From: Maniola hyperantus
Taxonomy: Eukaryota; Arthropoda; Insecta; Lepidoptera; Nymphalidae
DNA: 64,000 bases
Direction of reading: 5' to 3'
NCBI RefSeq assembly: GCF_902806685.2
Contig: NC_048539.1
Coordinates: forward strand, 7,886,501 to 7,950,500
Part shown: positions 11,697 through 22,424 of the stretch, in pieces
Numbering within the stretch: the first letter of the stretch is position 1
Layout: each line of letters begins with the position of its first letter
Made by a program: the position numbers and the translations under genes
Notes under the pieces: model-generated
What the model was told of the DNA's origin: nothing
What the model saw: only the letters and a program-made list of their open reading frames with translations
Database searches by the model: none

Positions 11697-11952
11697 AAAT
11701 GATCCTGGGAAAAGTGGCAAAAGTCAAATGATAAAATTATTAGTTGATCAGAGTACAAGTTTTGATTTTTTAACATGTGATACACACAAAGTCAATTTGA
11801 AAAATTATATAATAAATTTTGTGATCAAATTGATTATTCACAGCTGGTGCAATAATGTAAATAAAATTTTAAAAGGTAAAAATTCAGATACTGAAAATGA
11901 TAGCATAAAAATTCAGGCGTTGAGATATTATCAAACACATAAAGGTAAATAA
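11684..11952 (+). pseudogene. frame-shifted C-terminal tail of the THAP transposase
   Basis: In the +1 frame relative to exon 5, an open stretch from 11686 to the stop at 11950 contains FDFLTCDTHKVNLKNY and a hydrophobic/basic helix, which resembles the tail of P/THAP9 transposases. The join would fall near 11683-11694, where exon 5 reaches TAA. One inserted or missing base in an A/T-rich run would explain this; a small unrecognised intron is the alternative. Confidence 0.6.
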
Positions 11953-12010
11953 TCTATTTTATGCAATCTAATGAAATCAGTAGTTGAATTACAGACTTCG
12001 TTTGATAAAA

Positions 12011-12230
12011 CTAGCTTATGCTCGCGACTTTGTCCGCGTGGACTTCACAAGTTTCAACCCCCTATTTCACCCCCTTAGGGGTTGAATTTTCAAAAACCCT
12101 TTCTTAGCGGATGCCTACTTCAAAATAGCTATCTGCATGCCAAATTTCAGCCCGATCCGTCCAGTAATTTGAGCTGTGCGTTGATAGGTCAGTCAGTCAG
12201 TCAGTCACCCTTTCCTTTTATATATTTAGA
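12011..12230 (-). mobile_element. Lep1-like Helitron
   Basis: The minus strand runs from TCTAAATATATAAAAGGAAA to CGCGAGCATAAGCTAG, with the GTCCACGCGGAC 3' hairpin. This is the non-autonomous Helitron family common in Lepidoptera. Confidence 0.75.
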
Positions 12231-12235
12231 TAAGG

Positions 12236-12480
12236 GGAATCATTCAAGCTTCTGTCAACTATTGCACATTCGTAAGTCATCTTCTGCATCAATATCTAAC
12301 AGAAGCTATATCCGTTTGGCAGTCTTTACTAAATTGTTTTCTTTAGTAAATTGTTTTGTATTCCTTTTAACAAATATGGGGGATTAAATTGTTAATTGTA
12401 GATTGATCACAGACTCTTGCCAATCCTGTGTGATTAATTTGTGTAATTATGTTTTTAATATTACTGCCTTTGTGGCACTA
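12236..12480 (-). pseudogene. inverted fragment of the THAP transposase (exon 4)
   Basis: Reversed, this matches about 9769-10160 of exon 4 with several internal deletions; shared words include ACACAGGATTGGC, GTGATCAATCTACAATTAAC and AAGATGACTTACGAATGTGC. It is antisense to the gene just upstream and sits between two Helitrons whose 5' ends face it. Confidence 0.8.
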
Positions 12481-12496
12481 GTCAAATATAATATAA

Positions 12497-12876
12497 TCTA
12501 TATATAAAAGGAAAAGGTGACTGACTGACTGACTGACTGACTGACTGATCTATCAACGCACAGCTCAAACTACTGGACGGATCACGCTGAAATTCGGCAT
12601 GCAGATAGCTATTATAACGTAGGCGTCCGCTAAGAAAGGATTTTTCAAAATTCAACCCCTGAAGGGATAAAATAGGGGTTTGAAGTTTGTATGAAACTCT
12701 GTCAGTTTTGAAGTGTCTATAAAGTTTTGTAGTTAATATTTTTGCAATTTGCAGTATGACATATTTTATTAAGCTCATATGTTAAAATCTCATTGTTAAA
12801 GATCAACTCTAAGTGTGTGAAACAGGGGTTCAAAATTTGTGTAGTCCACGCGAACGAAATCGTGGGCATAAGCTAG
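12497..12876 (+). mobile_element. Lep1-like Helitron with an internal insertion
   Basis: It begins TCTATATATAAAAGGAAAAG, has a CTGA microsatellite and the CAACGCACAGCTCAAAC core, and ends GGGCATAAGCTAG. About 130 extra bases lie near 12700-12825. Confidence 0.75.
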
Positions 12877-13816
12877 TAAACATAAATTCCCATCAATAAA
12901 ATCAATCTAGTAGATTGGTTTTATTGATTACTTGATTTAGTATAATTTATGTTTATTATTTTACAGTTTATTTACAGGGAATTTTATTTAATATAATTTA
13001 TGTTAATTTTTTTTATTTTGAATATTACAATAAAACTTAAAGCTAGCTTTATGTTAATTATCTTTGGCTCATATAACAATTATTTTATTGTTTTCTGACT
13101 ACACAAATACACCAATTGTGGTAATAATTTGAAAATTATTAAAAGTAAATAACCGAAAATGTTAAATTTGAATAGTAATTATTTCACAATCTTGCGGGTC
13201 TTGAATTTGGGTATGTATTTTATAGTGTTTACATACACTTCGTATTGTTTTCTATTCTATTGTATTTTATGTATCTACCTAGTTACGAATTTATGATAAT
13301 AAATATTTACAAAACCTTAAAACCTTTTTCTTTCTATAATATAGTTATAATTAAGTAGCTCAAAGAGTCATAGTCTTGTAATATATATTTTTAAACATGT
13401 TTTAAACAAACGTTAATGGAATTATTAATGTTTATTTAAAACGTGTTCCAAAAATATAAAATATTCTAGTAAAGTACATTTAAATAGCATTTAAATTTTC
13501 GCGCTCTCGCACGCCTAGCGCGCTTTTAGTGCCCTCTAGATGTGAGTACACGCGTAACTTTGAAAAAGAAATCTAGAGTCGCACATCTATTTCTAGTATA
13601 TAGTAGATAATCTATGGTTAGAATCATCAGACATAATCTAGAACCCGGAGCCGTAAAGCCAATTGAAAAAAATAACTAAATGAAAACACAGAGTAAATAC
13701 CAAAAAAACAAAAGTCCAATTTCAATTTTCAAAACAAATTAAAAAATTGTAAATTACTTATATGCTGTGCAGTCAGTTTACTTATTATTATAATAAATGT
13801 GCTGTAATCAGTAGCA

Positions 13817-16800
13817 ATGCCTGCAGTGATTTTATTGGACGTTTCACTGTCGATGTCTCGACCTGTTCCTACGACTGATACAACAGAGAGCCACACTCGA
13901 TTTACAATAGCTTCAGCGGCTATTAACACATTTCTAGATTACCTGTGTATCCATGCTAAGCTGGAGTATGTTGCGTTAGTTACTTTCTCTTCTGTATACG
14001 AAGGTAAACAGCTCGCACATGGTGACAGAAAAATCTTGGGTTTTGTATTACAAAAGTATCTTTATGAACATAACTCACTGTTCTTATTCTATTTTTAGTT
14101 GCTGTACCTTTCACCCGCGAATATGACAATATAAAAGTAAAATTGCCACAGTTAGAGGAGGGTGATAAAACATGTATAGAGACTGCTCTGCATGGATTGA
14201 ATCAACTGATCCTGAATGAATGGGGATACCAAACTCCAGTTCAAATTATCCTGGTAAGATCTTATTGATGTTACTTAGAATTAAAGCTCCTTTCTCTATT
14301 AAATAGAATGTCAAAGCCTCTTTGTGATACTCACTGGTAACATATCAATATACGAACTGAAATGCTGCAGCATTTTTTACTACATCACCCTTACATGGGG
14401 TATTTAAAAAAACAAAACATTTCCCATAATGTTCTCGAAGGTGTGTGAAGTGTGCGGTTTCTTGGCATGCTAAAAATTGTGTTTCATAGAAATGCTATTC
14501 AAAAACCATAAAGGGTGATAATATTGTAATTGTGTAACAGATTACTGATGGCAGTTGTGGAGTAGGTGCCATTGGAAGGAATCGTATCATTCAGGCTCTA
14601 CCGCTGCCACCCACTTATCCAGCGAAGATACATGTCCTGCCAGTAGTGGCACCACATGACACTTGCCTGCAACATGGTAATTCTAACACACCTATTTAGA
14701 GTAGCAACAAAGATTTTTGATTCCAATAAATTTTTACAAGTGCTTTCAAATCATCAAATATGTCTACTCTAGTTCAGAATGAATTTTCTACTTAGAAGAA
14801 CCAGCTCATTTCACTATAATATTATAGTGAATGAGTTATAAAATAGAGTAATCTTTTTTGCTGGGTCTTCTTGGTAGGAAGTTCCTATGTAGAAGAAAGA
14901 ACCAGCAAAAAAGGCTAGAAACGTCAGTTTGAACCAGTGTGTGGTAGATTTGAATTGAAAAATTCAATAACATTCTATTTATAAGCATTTTTTATTTTTA
15001 TTTTATTTATTTATAAATAATAAAGCACCTTACCATTTTTGGTCCAAATTTTAGCTTATTGAAAAACAATTAAACTGTACTTAATTACGTACTAGTCTTG
15101 TAAGTTTAATTTGTAAAACTTTTTAGCTATGCCACTGTATCAGAAGATTGTGGACCTTGGTAGCAATACAACAAGCAATTCTAACGCCAATCTAAGCAGA
15201 GGCGCTATCTATTGTCCTGACCAACTTACTGTATCTGGTGTAAGTTTTTTTTACTATCTTGCTAGTTGATGCCACAGCTTTGTTTATGTGGATTTAAGTT
15301 TTTAAAATTCCTTTAGAAACTCGATATCTGGATAAAAAGTATATTGTTTCCGTCTCCAAGATGCAAGCTATCTTTTTTCCAAATAGATGATACCCGCTAC
15401 TTCAACATGTGGATTTAGGTTTTTAAAATTCTCTTAGGAACTCTTTGATTTTCCTGGACAAAAAAAAGCCCATGTCCCTGGGATGCAAGCTCTCTGTACC
15501 AAACTTCAAAATCAAATAAATAGATAGGCTGTGAAAAGCTATCAGACAGACAGACATACTTTTACATTAATTATAATATTAAGTATGGATTATCTTTCGA
15601 TTGCATGCCAGAGAGTTCTCCATAATGTTCTCAAAGTGTGTGAAGTCTGCCAATCCGCACTTGGCCAGCCTGGTAGACTATGGCCAAAACCCTTCTCACA
15701 CTGAGAGGAGATCCGTGCTCTGTAGTGAGCCGGCGATGGGTTGATCATGATGATGATCTTTCGATTTCTGCAATTTCTTCAATAAGTAAGATACAGTGCG
15801 ACAAGGCTCTCTTGGCACTTCAATGACATTGGCAGGGGGGCACTGTTGGAGAACAAAGGCTTAGAATATTCAAACAAGAACAAAGGGGACACTTGACGGC
15901 AACGTTCGTTCCGATTTTCGCCACGCGCCAAGATAGCCTTGTCGCACTGTATACAATTATGTTTGTAACAACTGTACTTCGTAAATCATTCTATTGATGT
16001 AAACCAGTTTAAGAAGTGGCTGCAATGAGGACCATTTTGCCCACTGTTCTTTGTGTCAGGTAGTAGCAGCAATGACACGTCTCTGCGAGCAGCATTACCA
16101 GGAGTTCTGGTGCTCGCTCAAGTGTGGGCAGCTGGAGACGAAGGTGCAGCTGTTCCCGGCGCCGCAGCCTGTCTCGCATGAAGGCCTGGTAGCGAGCCAT
16201 ACTCTGTCCAACCAGCTACATGTTGTTGGATTTCTACAGCAGCAAGATCTAGGTACAAATATACAGAGTTGTATTTTTTTTTTCCTTGTCATTCATGTCA
16301 TGTCCATCTGCAATCAGTCGGGGGACTATAAGCAGATTTTTTGTGCTGAATTTGGTATTGAGAAACGAGGGAGCCATTGGCCATTGCTGCCACGTCCATC
16401 AGATATCGAGCACATCAGCTCGTTTTATTCTTTTTACTCTAGGGGCAGCTAGAAGTGAGTTGGCAAGTGGGTTTGGATGCTTGGCAAGGCAAACTTTATG
16501 TTTTTTGGAGTACTTGTTTATTTCCTCATAGTTATATATACATAGTTGTATGACAATAAAAATGCTCAGCTTACCCTGGCTTTTGTCACAGTAATCTCAC
16601 TATAAAGGCGAAAGTTTGTCTATACGTGTGCGTGTGTGTTTGTTACTCTTTCACGCAATGTATTTACGCACGTGTATGTTTGTTAGTTTTTACGCGGCAT
16701 AGTTACCAATGTATCGCGTTAACGTTAAAAAGTAACGAATTACCAGTTTTTTGCAGAGTTACTAAAATCTACTAATAAAATACCGGTAATTAGGTCCCTT

Positions 16801-19800
16801 ATCTATTATCATGGCTAAGTATGGCAGTGGAGAAAACTCGGTATTTACGAAAACACACGTGACTTTTGTTTTTCCAGGTACACCAATAGCAATAAGCAAA
16901 CATTTAGTAATACCGCAAGCGCAAAGCGGCAGCAATTCTTCGTCGCGCGAAAATTACGGCTCCAAAACTCCGACAAAGGTAAAATAGGTACAATCATTGA
17001 TAAGCTTTACTTAAGTTATCATAACTCATCACTACCCATATTATAAATGCGAAAGTGTGTTTGTTTGTCGGTTTATTGGTTTGTTTAGCTAGTTCAATAA
17101 TAAATTACTTTCCAGCTTCTCCCGACTATGCACGGGTGGATTTACTTATTCTATTGAATAAAACACGAAGGAGACGATATAGGTGATCCTGTGGTGTTGG
17201 AAAATAGGGCCTCCTTTTTTGAAATTGGTTAAATGAATGTTCGTGATTGATTGGTAACTCAAAATGGTTAACGCCCAATGAGATTTTTGTCTCAATCATT
17301 CGTATGGAATTACATAGAGCGCTATACTACTTTCCGCGGATAGAGTATTAAAGTGTAAAATATACATATTATAAATCTTGTGTGAATAATTAATTAATGC
17401 CTTAAATGATTATTGAAATCCGTCAAGCAGTTTAAAAGGTAAACAGACAAACGCTGATTGCTTATTTGTATATTTTTTAGGAAGGAAGTACTAGTACGGA
17501 AGGAACTTTAACAGATGAAGATAATAATATGTCGGATCCAAGCAAAGTACCCAACTTCTGTGTACTACTTCATGGAGCACTTAAGGTATTGTCAACCGTT
17601 CCTATTGATTTACTCATCTCTTACATATTATGATACACAGCAGTTCTACATTGCTACTACATCAAAAATAAATTAATCATATTTGAATTCATATTTTAAA
17701 TCTTATGATTATTAACGAAATTATTTTGCAGGTATTTATTTTGTTAACTTTAAATTGTACTGTTATTGGTATTAACCTACCAGAGTATGTATAGTACGTG
17801 ACTAACTCTGTGCGGGCGAGCGCGGGTGACGGGCGGGTATGCGGGGCGTCCCCCACCTCATCTCAACCTGTCGCGAACTAAAGAACCTTCGAATAGTTAA
17901 TTTTAAAACCACATTTTATTCACAACCACCGCTATTCGATCTGGAGTTTGCCAGATTCTAGAGTATGGGACTCTAGAATCTGGCAAACTCATCAGTATCT
18001 TCCATTTACACATAGGTAATAATATGCAGATGACTTTAGTACACATATTCCTATAATTTACAGCAACCTTATTTAAAGTCATAGTGAAATGGTGAATACA
18101 AGACAAATAGTTACCTGGTTGAGTTTGCTACAACGACCTCAACCAGGTATTCGTTTTGTATGCTTCTTCTCTGAAAGATACTAATGTTTTTTACTACGCG
18201 ATTAAAAAGAACTTGACTGTAACTATTCAAATATAGATTTGTAAGTTTGAGTGGCAACTTGTACAGGTGGAGGGAATGGCCGCGATAGTCCAGCTAAGCT
18301 CCGATTGGTGGGGCACCATATCCGCCTGGTGCGAGGCGTCGCGCGCTCGCCGGTCTTGCTTGTTGCTAAGCATCCTGAGACCCGGAGCCTCGGCCGCGCC
18401 TTGGCTCGGACCGCTGGACCAACTCGGACCGGCTGACGAGAGTGGAACATCTAGTTAGTATTGTATCATCATGATTAACCCATCGCTGGTTTACTACAGA
18501 GCACGGGTCTCCTCTCAGAGTGAGAAAGGTTTTGGGCATAGTCTACCACGCAGGCCATGTGCGGATTGGTAGACTTCATACACCTTTGAGAACATTATGG
18601 AGAACTCTCAGGCATGCAGGTTTCCTCACGATGTTTTTCTTCACCAGTAAAGCAAGTGATATTTAATTGATTAAAATGCACATAACTCCGGAAGTTAGAG
18701 ACGCGTGCCCGGGATCGAACCCCCGAACTCCGATTAGAAGGCGGACGTCCACGCCACTAGGCTATCACAGCTAGTATTGTATACCCCTCGGCAACCTGGG
18801 CGGTCTACTAGGCTTCTGGAGCGAGCTTAGATGGCTGGAGTGAAGACTTGGCGGGGAGGGGCAATGCACGCACAACAGACGGAAACGTTTAAGTGCGGAA
18901 ACCAGCCCAGAGTGTGAAGATGTTACCGACAGTGTGTGTAATTCAGCCACTCTATATGAAACCTAGCCATTCCATGAAATACTGGGTTTGTTTTGGCATA
19001 GTGTAAACTGTGTAATCTATCGTTTACCATTCTTCTTCTTTCTTCTTTCTCATGAGATTAGTAATTTTCCTGCTGCAAAAGTCCTCATTTACTTACTCAC
19101 TCAATCTCAGCTTGCCGGTAACATGTACATGTATTGGATACTGTTATATTTGATGGCGTATTAAACTCATGATAACCGCCAGTGTATGAGTTTGTACATT
19201 TGTACACAAGTAGTGTGGCTGCATTTTCGGGCCCATGCGCAAGTCATCGCCGTGTCGTGTATAAGGTTACACTGTACATGGTTATATCCGCGCGAATGCC
19301 TCAACTTGTGCTGGTTATGTACCGTGTACACTGCACGCTATATCGGTCTACAGCGTTGTTTATTTTCTGCAACTAACTTGTTTTTTTGTAGCGGAGTCGT
19401 TCCCGGTGCGCTCGTGGCGGTCATACAGCGGCGGCGGGTCGGGCTGCGCGTGGGCGCGGCCGCATGCCCTACTCGCTGACGTGCAGAAAGTGCTGCGCCA
19501 TGCGCGGAAGCTGCCTGACAAGACACAACATCTGTACAAGGTGTGTCTATCATTCGTTCGATCAGTCAGATCAGTCGTTCGGGTATGATATAAGTCCCAC
19601 AACCGTAATTATCTGCTCCTCTGTATTCTGTTCGTGACAGTTATTTCACATAACATTTTGTGACAAAAATAACGATACCGGTAATAGTAACGATACTTAT
19701 ACCGGTAATTATACACCTCTCTCAATCTAGCGATGCTGTGTACAAAGTAGCATCTTCGCTCTTCGCGCATTTACCGTTAAAAATATAAAGCTATCATATT

Positions 19801-20162
19801 GGTATAACGCTCTATTAACGACTAACGTTACCTATATAACGTAAAATAACGGAATGTTTTGATAGTTTTAACGCTAAAAATTTAAGTAACGGTAACCGTC
19901 CCTGATGACTTATTTTTTCAACTAGGAGCTGAATCGTCTACGGCGAGCAGCCATCTCCCTCGGCTTCTCCGAGCTGCTCACATGCGTGGGCAGCGCGTTG
20001 GAGCGGGAGTGCAGCGTGCTGCCGTCGTCCGCGCCGCCCGAGTGCGCGCTGCAGCTCGCGCACGCCGCCGCCGCGCTCAGGGACCCGAGAACAGCCCTCG
20101 ATATCAAGCACACCTTACAGCCTCTTGCTACTAGTTTTACTGTTACTTCTATGTCTCATTAA
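13817..20162 (+). CDS. INTS14: Integrator complex subunit 14 (VWA domain), ten exons
   Basis: Exons 13817-14003, 14099-14253, 14541-14676, 15127-15239, 16060-16252, 16878-16978, 17481-17585, 18267-18453, 19392-19540 and 19926-20162 join in phase to 520 residues, close to the family's usual 518. The protein opens MPAVILLDVSLSMSRP: a von Willebrand A domain whose DxSxS (D8, S10, S12) is a MIDAS metal site. Exon 2 holds VPFTREYD and GDKTCIETAL, and the last exons hold HARKLPDKTQ and LERECSVLP, all INTS14 signatures. INTS14 pairs with INTS13 and INTS10 in the Integrator module that binds nucleic acid during snRNA and nascent-RNA cleavage in the nucleus. Exons 8-10 are unusually GC-rich. A SINE abuts the exon 8 donor. 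The THAP transposon ends about 200 bp upstream of the start. Confidence 0.93.
15255..15590 (-). mobile_element. Helitron-like repeat in INTS14 intron 4
   Basis: Imperfect, partly duplicated match to the family at 36232-36450: GTGGATTTAGGTTTTTAAAA, GCTGTGAAAAGCTATCAGAC, then ATAATATTAAGTATGGA. Confidence 0.6.
15600..15757 (+). mobile_element. SINE, 5'-truncated, in INTS14 intron 4
   Basis: GCATGCCAGAGAGTTCTCCA, then GTAGACTATGGCCAAAACCC and GTGAGCCGGCGATGGGTTGA with a GATGATGAT tail. Confidence 0.75.
17944..17990. repeat. perfect 21-bp hairpin in INTS14 intron 7
   Basis: Arms 17944-17964 and 17970-17990 are exactly complementary, with a 5-base loop. A second hairpin with 11-bp arms (ACCTGGTTGAG) lies at about 18113-18149, so this may be the core of a foldback element. 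Confidence 0.8.
18467..18771 (-). mobile_element. SINE adjoining the INTS14 exon 8 splice donor
   Basis: A full-length copy on the minus strand: tRNA-like head with a B box (GGTTCGATCCCGGGCACG in sense), body and CATCATGA tail. The 11-bp duplications TAGTATTGTAT lie at 18456-18466 and 18772-18782; the left one overlaps the donor GTTAGT at 18454. Confidence 0.85.
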
Positions 20163-21042
20163 TTAAAAATATAATTTTAAAGTGTTTATCACTAGTTATT
20201 TTAAAACAGACTCCCTCCGCCGAGTTTGTCTATCTGTTCATGCTAATCCCAGAAACTTCTGTATATTTTTTCATGCATTCTTCAAGAAGCTTTACTTATG
20301 CAATACCTATAAAACGAGTTACCTAAACACCGTTACTAGTTACTGCCATAATGAGGAAATTTCCAGCTTTGCTTATGCAACACCTATAATACGAGTCTAC
20401 ATAAACACCTTTACTAGTTACTGCCATAATGAGGAAATTTCCAGGGTGTATTTCCAAAAGCCCTTCTAAGAAAATGGGAAAAGGAGGATGCTACTTTAAT
20501 CCCCAAAAATAAGTTCCCACGGGATTTTTAAAAACCTAAATGCAAGCTGCATCATAGTATGTATGGTGAATTTGTAAAACAACAGGTGACACGTTTCCCG
20601 TAGAGTTTCAGGTTTCTAAAAACCTAAAGCTAAAAACGCTAAATATCTCACTCGGCTTTCTAACAAAAAATCTAATATGTTTCTTTGAAGGCATGAAGAA
20701 AGTTCCTCTTGTGCAGGTAAAGCTGGGATAGGCACACCAAATCTTTAACTCTATGGTTTGGTATCTAACTTGACCCATTACATCGTAGACTAATAAAGGT
20801 AGATGCAGGAACGTTTGCTTTTTCATTCGCACTAAAAAGAGACCACAGATAAAGTTATTAATGTGATAAACAGAGACGCAGCTAACCAATTTTTTTATCC
20901 CTTATCGTGTAACTGGTTTTTTTTAAATACATACAAGAAGTTGCAAAACAAACTTTGAGAATTCGTGGCGTAATTGTATTTCTCATGAGTTATTTACTTG
21001 TTTTCACATTAAAAACGTTTAATACAAATATTGTTGATCGGT
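20163..21042. other. intergenic; the right part (about 20780-21042) is a repeat also found inverted at 60139-60410
   Basis: From about 20780 the sequence (GATGCAGGAACGTTTGCTTT, ATAAACAGAGACGCAGCTAA, TCATGAGTTATTTACTTGTT) matches 60139-60410 in reverse. The match stops where the THAP-relic element begins at 21043. The left part contains a tandem duplication of about 85 bp around 20290-20450 (AACACCGTTACTAGTTACTG and AACACCTTTACTAGTTACTG). Confidence 0.6.
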
Positions 21043-22048
21043 TAGGCTAGTTGACACTTTTTTTAAGTTGGTCTTAAATGGTTAATATTTGTCCTGTTAG
21101 ATCAAAAAAATTAACACTATATTTTTTGCGCCCTAAAAACCGTAAAACTTTAATTTAAAAATATATTTTTCTTAGACAGCTGAAAACACTGTCGGCCATG
21201 TTTGACCGATAGATTATCTGTGCTCTGACGTCATGCATTTGTAAACAACAGCATAACCTCCCAAAGTTTAATAAACATGACTTCTATACTAGTTTACATG
21301 AAAAATATAGTAAATATCGTTATTGTATCATCCGAGAATGTAAAAACGCATCGATAAAGACCACAGGAAAGTTGTGGATTAGAGTGCCCAGTGAAATAAA
21401 TATACGTAACACGCGAAGACTTGCTTAAAGGGATCCTATATGACTAACGACTTCAACCCAAATTTATTTTTGCAAAGATCACTTTGTTGTAAGTCTTACT
21501 TAATAACTTATTCAATTTATAAAGAGAAAACGATATTTTTTTACGTTTACTATGAGTTTTTAGAAATATATAAAAACTAGCTTATGCTCGTGACTTCACC
21601 CGCGTGGACTTCATAAATTTCAAACCTCCATTAAACCACTCAGGGGTGGAATTTCAAAAAATCTTTTCCTAGTGGATACCTTCTCTTTACCAACAAAGAA
21701 CACACGCACAAAATTTCATGTATCTAGGACCAGCTGTTTAGATGTTTAGGCTGTGCGTTGATATATAAGTTAGTCAGGACTTTAAATTTTATATATATGG
21801 ATACTACGTTAGTCCCCGCGTGACATAGGGATGACATTTCTTTGTTTACATATTTAATGACGTCACATCATGGCTGACAGCGTTTTCTGCGTTTCAAATA
21901 AAAATAAAAACTGTATTTTTTTAAATTGGATTTATATATCCATCCTGCGTTTTTAATAATTGTTATTGATATATTTCGTTTTCTTAAGCAAAATACTATA
22001 ATAAATAATCATTTATTGGACGAAATTAGATATGAGTCAAGTAGCCTA
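21043..22048 (+). mobile_element. TIR element with THAP-exon relic and nested Helitron (copy 1)
   Basis: Ends TAGGCTAGTTGACAC and, reversed, TAGGCTACTTGACTC. Two inverted copies exist at 32032-33033 and 41261-42261. A frame from about 21309 to 21485 keeps a THAP pattern: Cys at 21324 and 21339 (C-x4-C), then C-x2-H at 21471-21482 (CKDHF), 43 residues apart. It has two in-frame stops (21426 and 21441). A Lep1-like Helitron sits at 21577-21801. Confidence 0.75.
21577..21801 (-). mobile_element. Lep1-like Helitron nested in the THAP-relic element
   Basis: CTAG at 21577, the CTTATGCTCGTGACTTCACC hairpin side, CTGTGCGTTGATATATAAG, ending ATATATATGGA. The same nest occurs in all three copies, so the Helitron inserted before the family spread. 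Confidence 0.75.
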
Positions 22049-22424
22049 ATTACGCGGTTACACAGTACTTAAATCTACCTATTATTCTATCTACGGCTCT
22101 ACGCATTACATTGACCGGAAATAATGCCAACATACAAATGGTGAAAGTTGAAACCAAAGAGTATGTAACCACCACACTACGTCTGTTGAAACCACAGACC
22201 AATAACATATAGGATAGTTGAAACTGTCAGAGTAAATCATATCCATAGATTATCTATATCTGTGGAGTAAATAGTATAGTAAATAATAGAGATATTAACG
22301 AAAGTGATTATATTTTATAAAATAAGTTTGTAATGAATTAAACATATTGAAAGTGATCATGTGCAAACTAAAACACGACTTAGACTTTACTGTGCCGTAA
22401 CATCTATCCAGACAAAGTTACACG
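22049..22424. other. TMTC4 upstream region
   Basis: AT-rich, non-coding, with no clear TATA box or other site that I can support. TMTC4 translation starts at 22425. Confidence 0.4.

Larger units (their letters stand above)
6670..13616 (+). mobile_element. P-element/THAP9-like DNA transposon, full-length copy
   Basis: These limits are where similarity to the inverted, internally deleted copy at 60525-61886 begins and ends, so they are minimum boundaries. The interior carries the THAP transposase gene and later insertions: a Helitron (7346-7522), a LINE 3' end (8247-8640), MITE debris and two Lep1 Helitrons. I could not find convincing 31-bp terminal inverted repeats or an 8-bp duplication, so the true ends may lie further out. 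The right end is about 200 bp from the INTS14 start codon. Confidence 0.6.

Noticed and set aside
6670..13616. Search for 31-bp terminal inverted repeats and an 8-bp duplication of a P-type element
   Set aside because: The bases flanking the shared region of the two copies do not pair convincingly, so no terminal repeat is claimed.
18223..18458. Several overlapping frames on both strands
   Set aside because: Shadows of GC-rich INTS14 exon 8.
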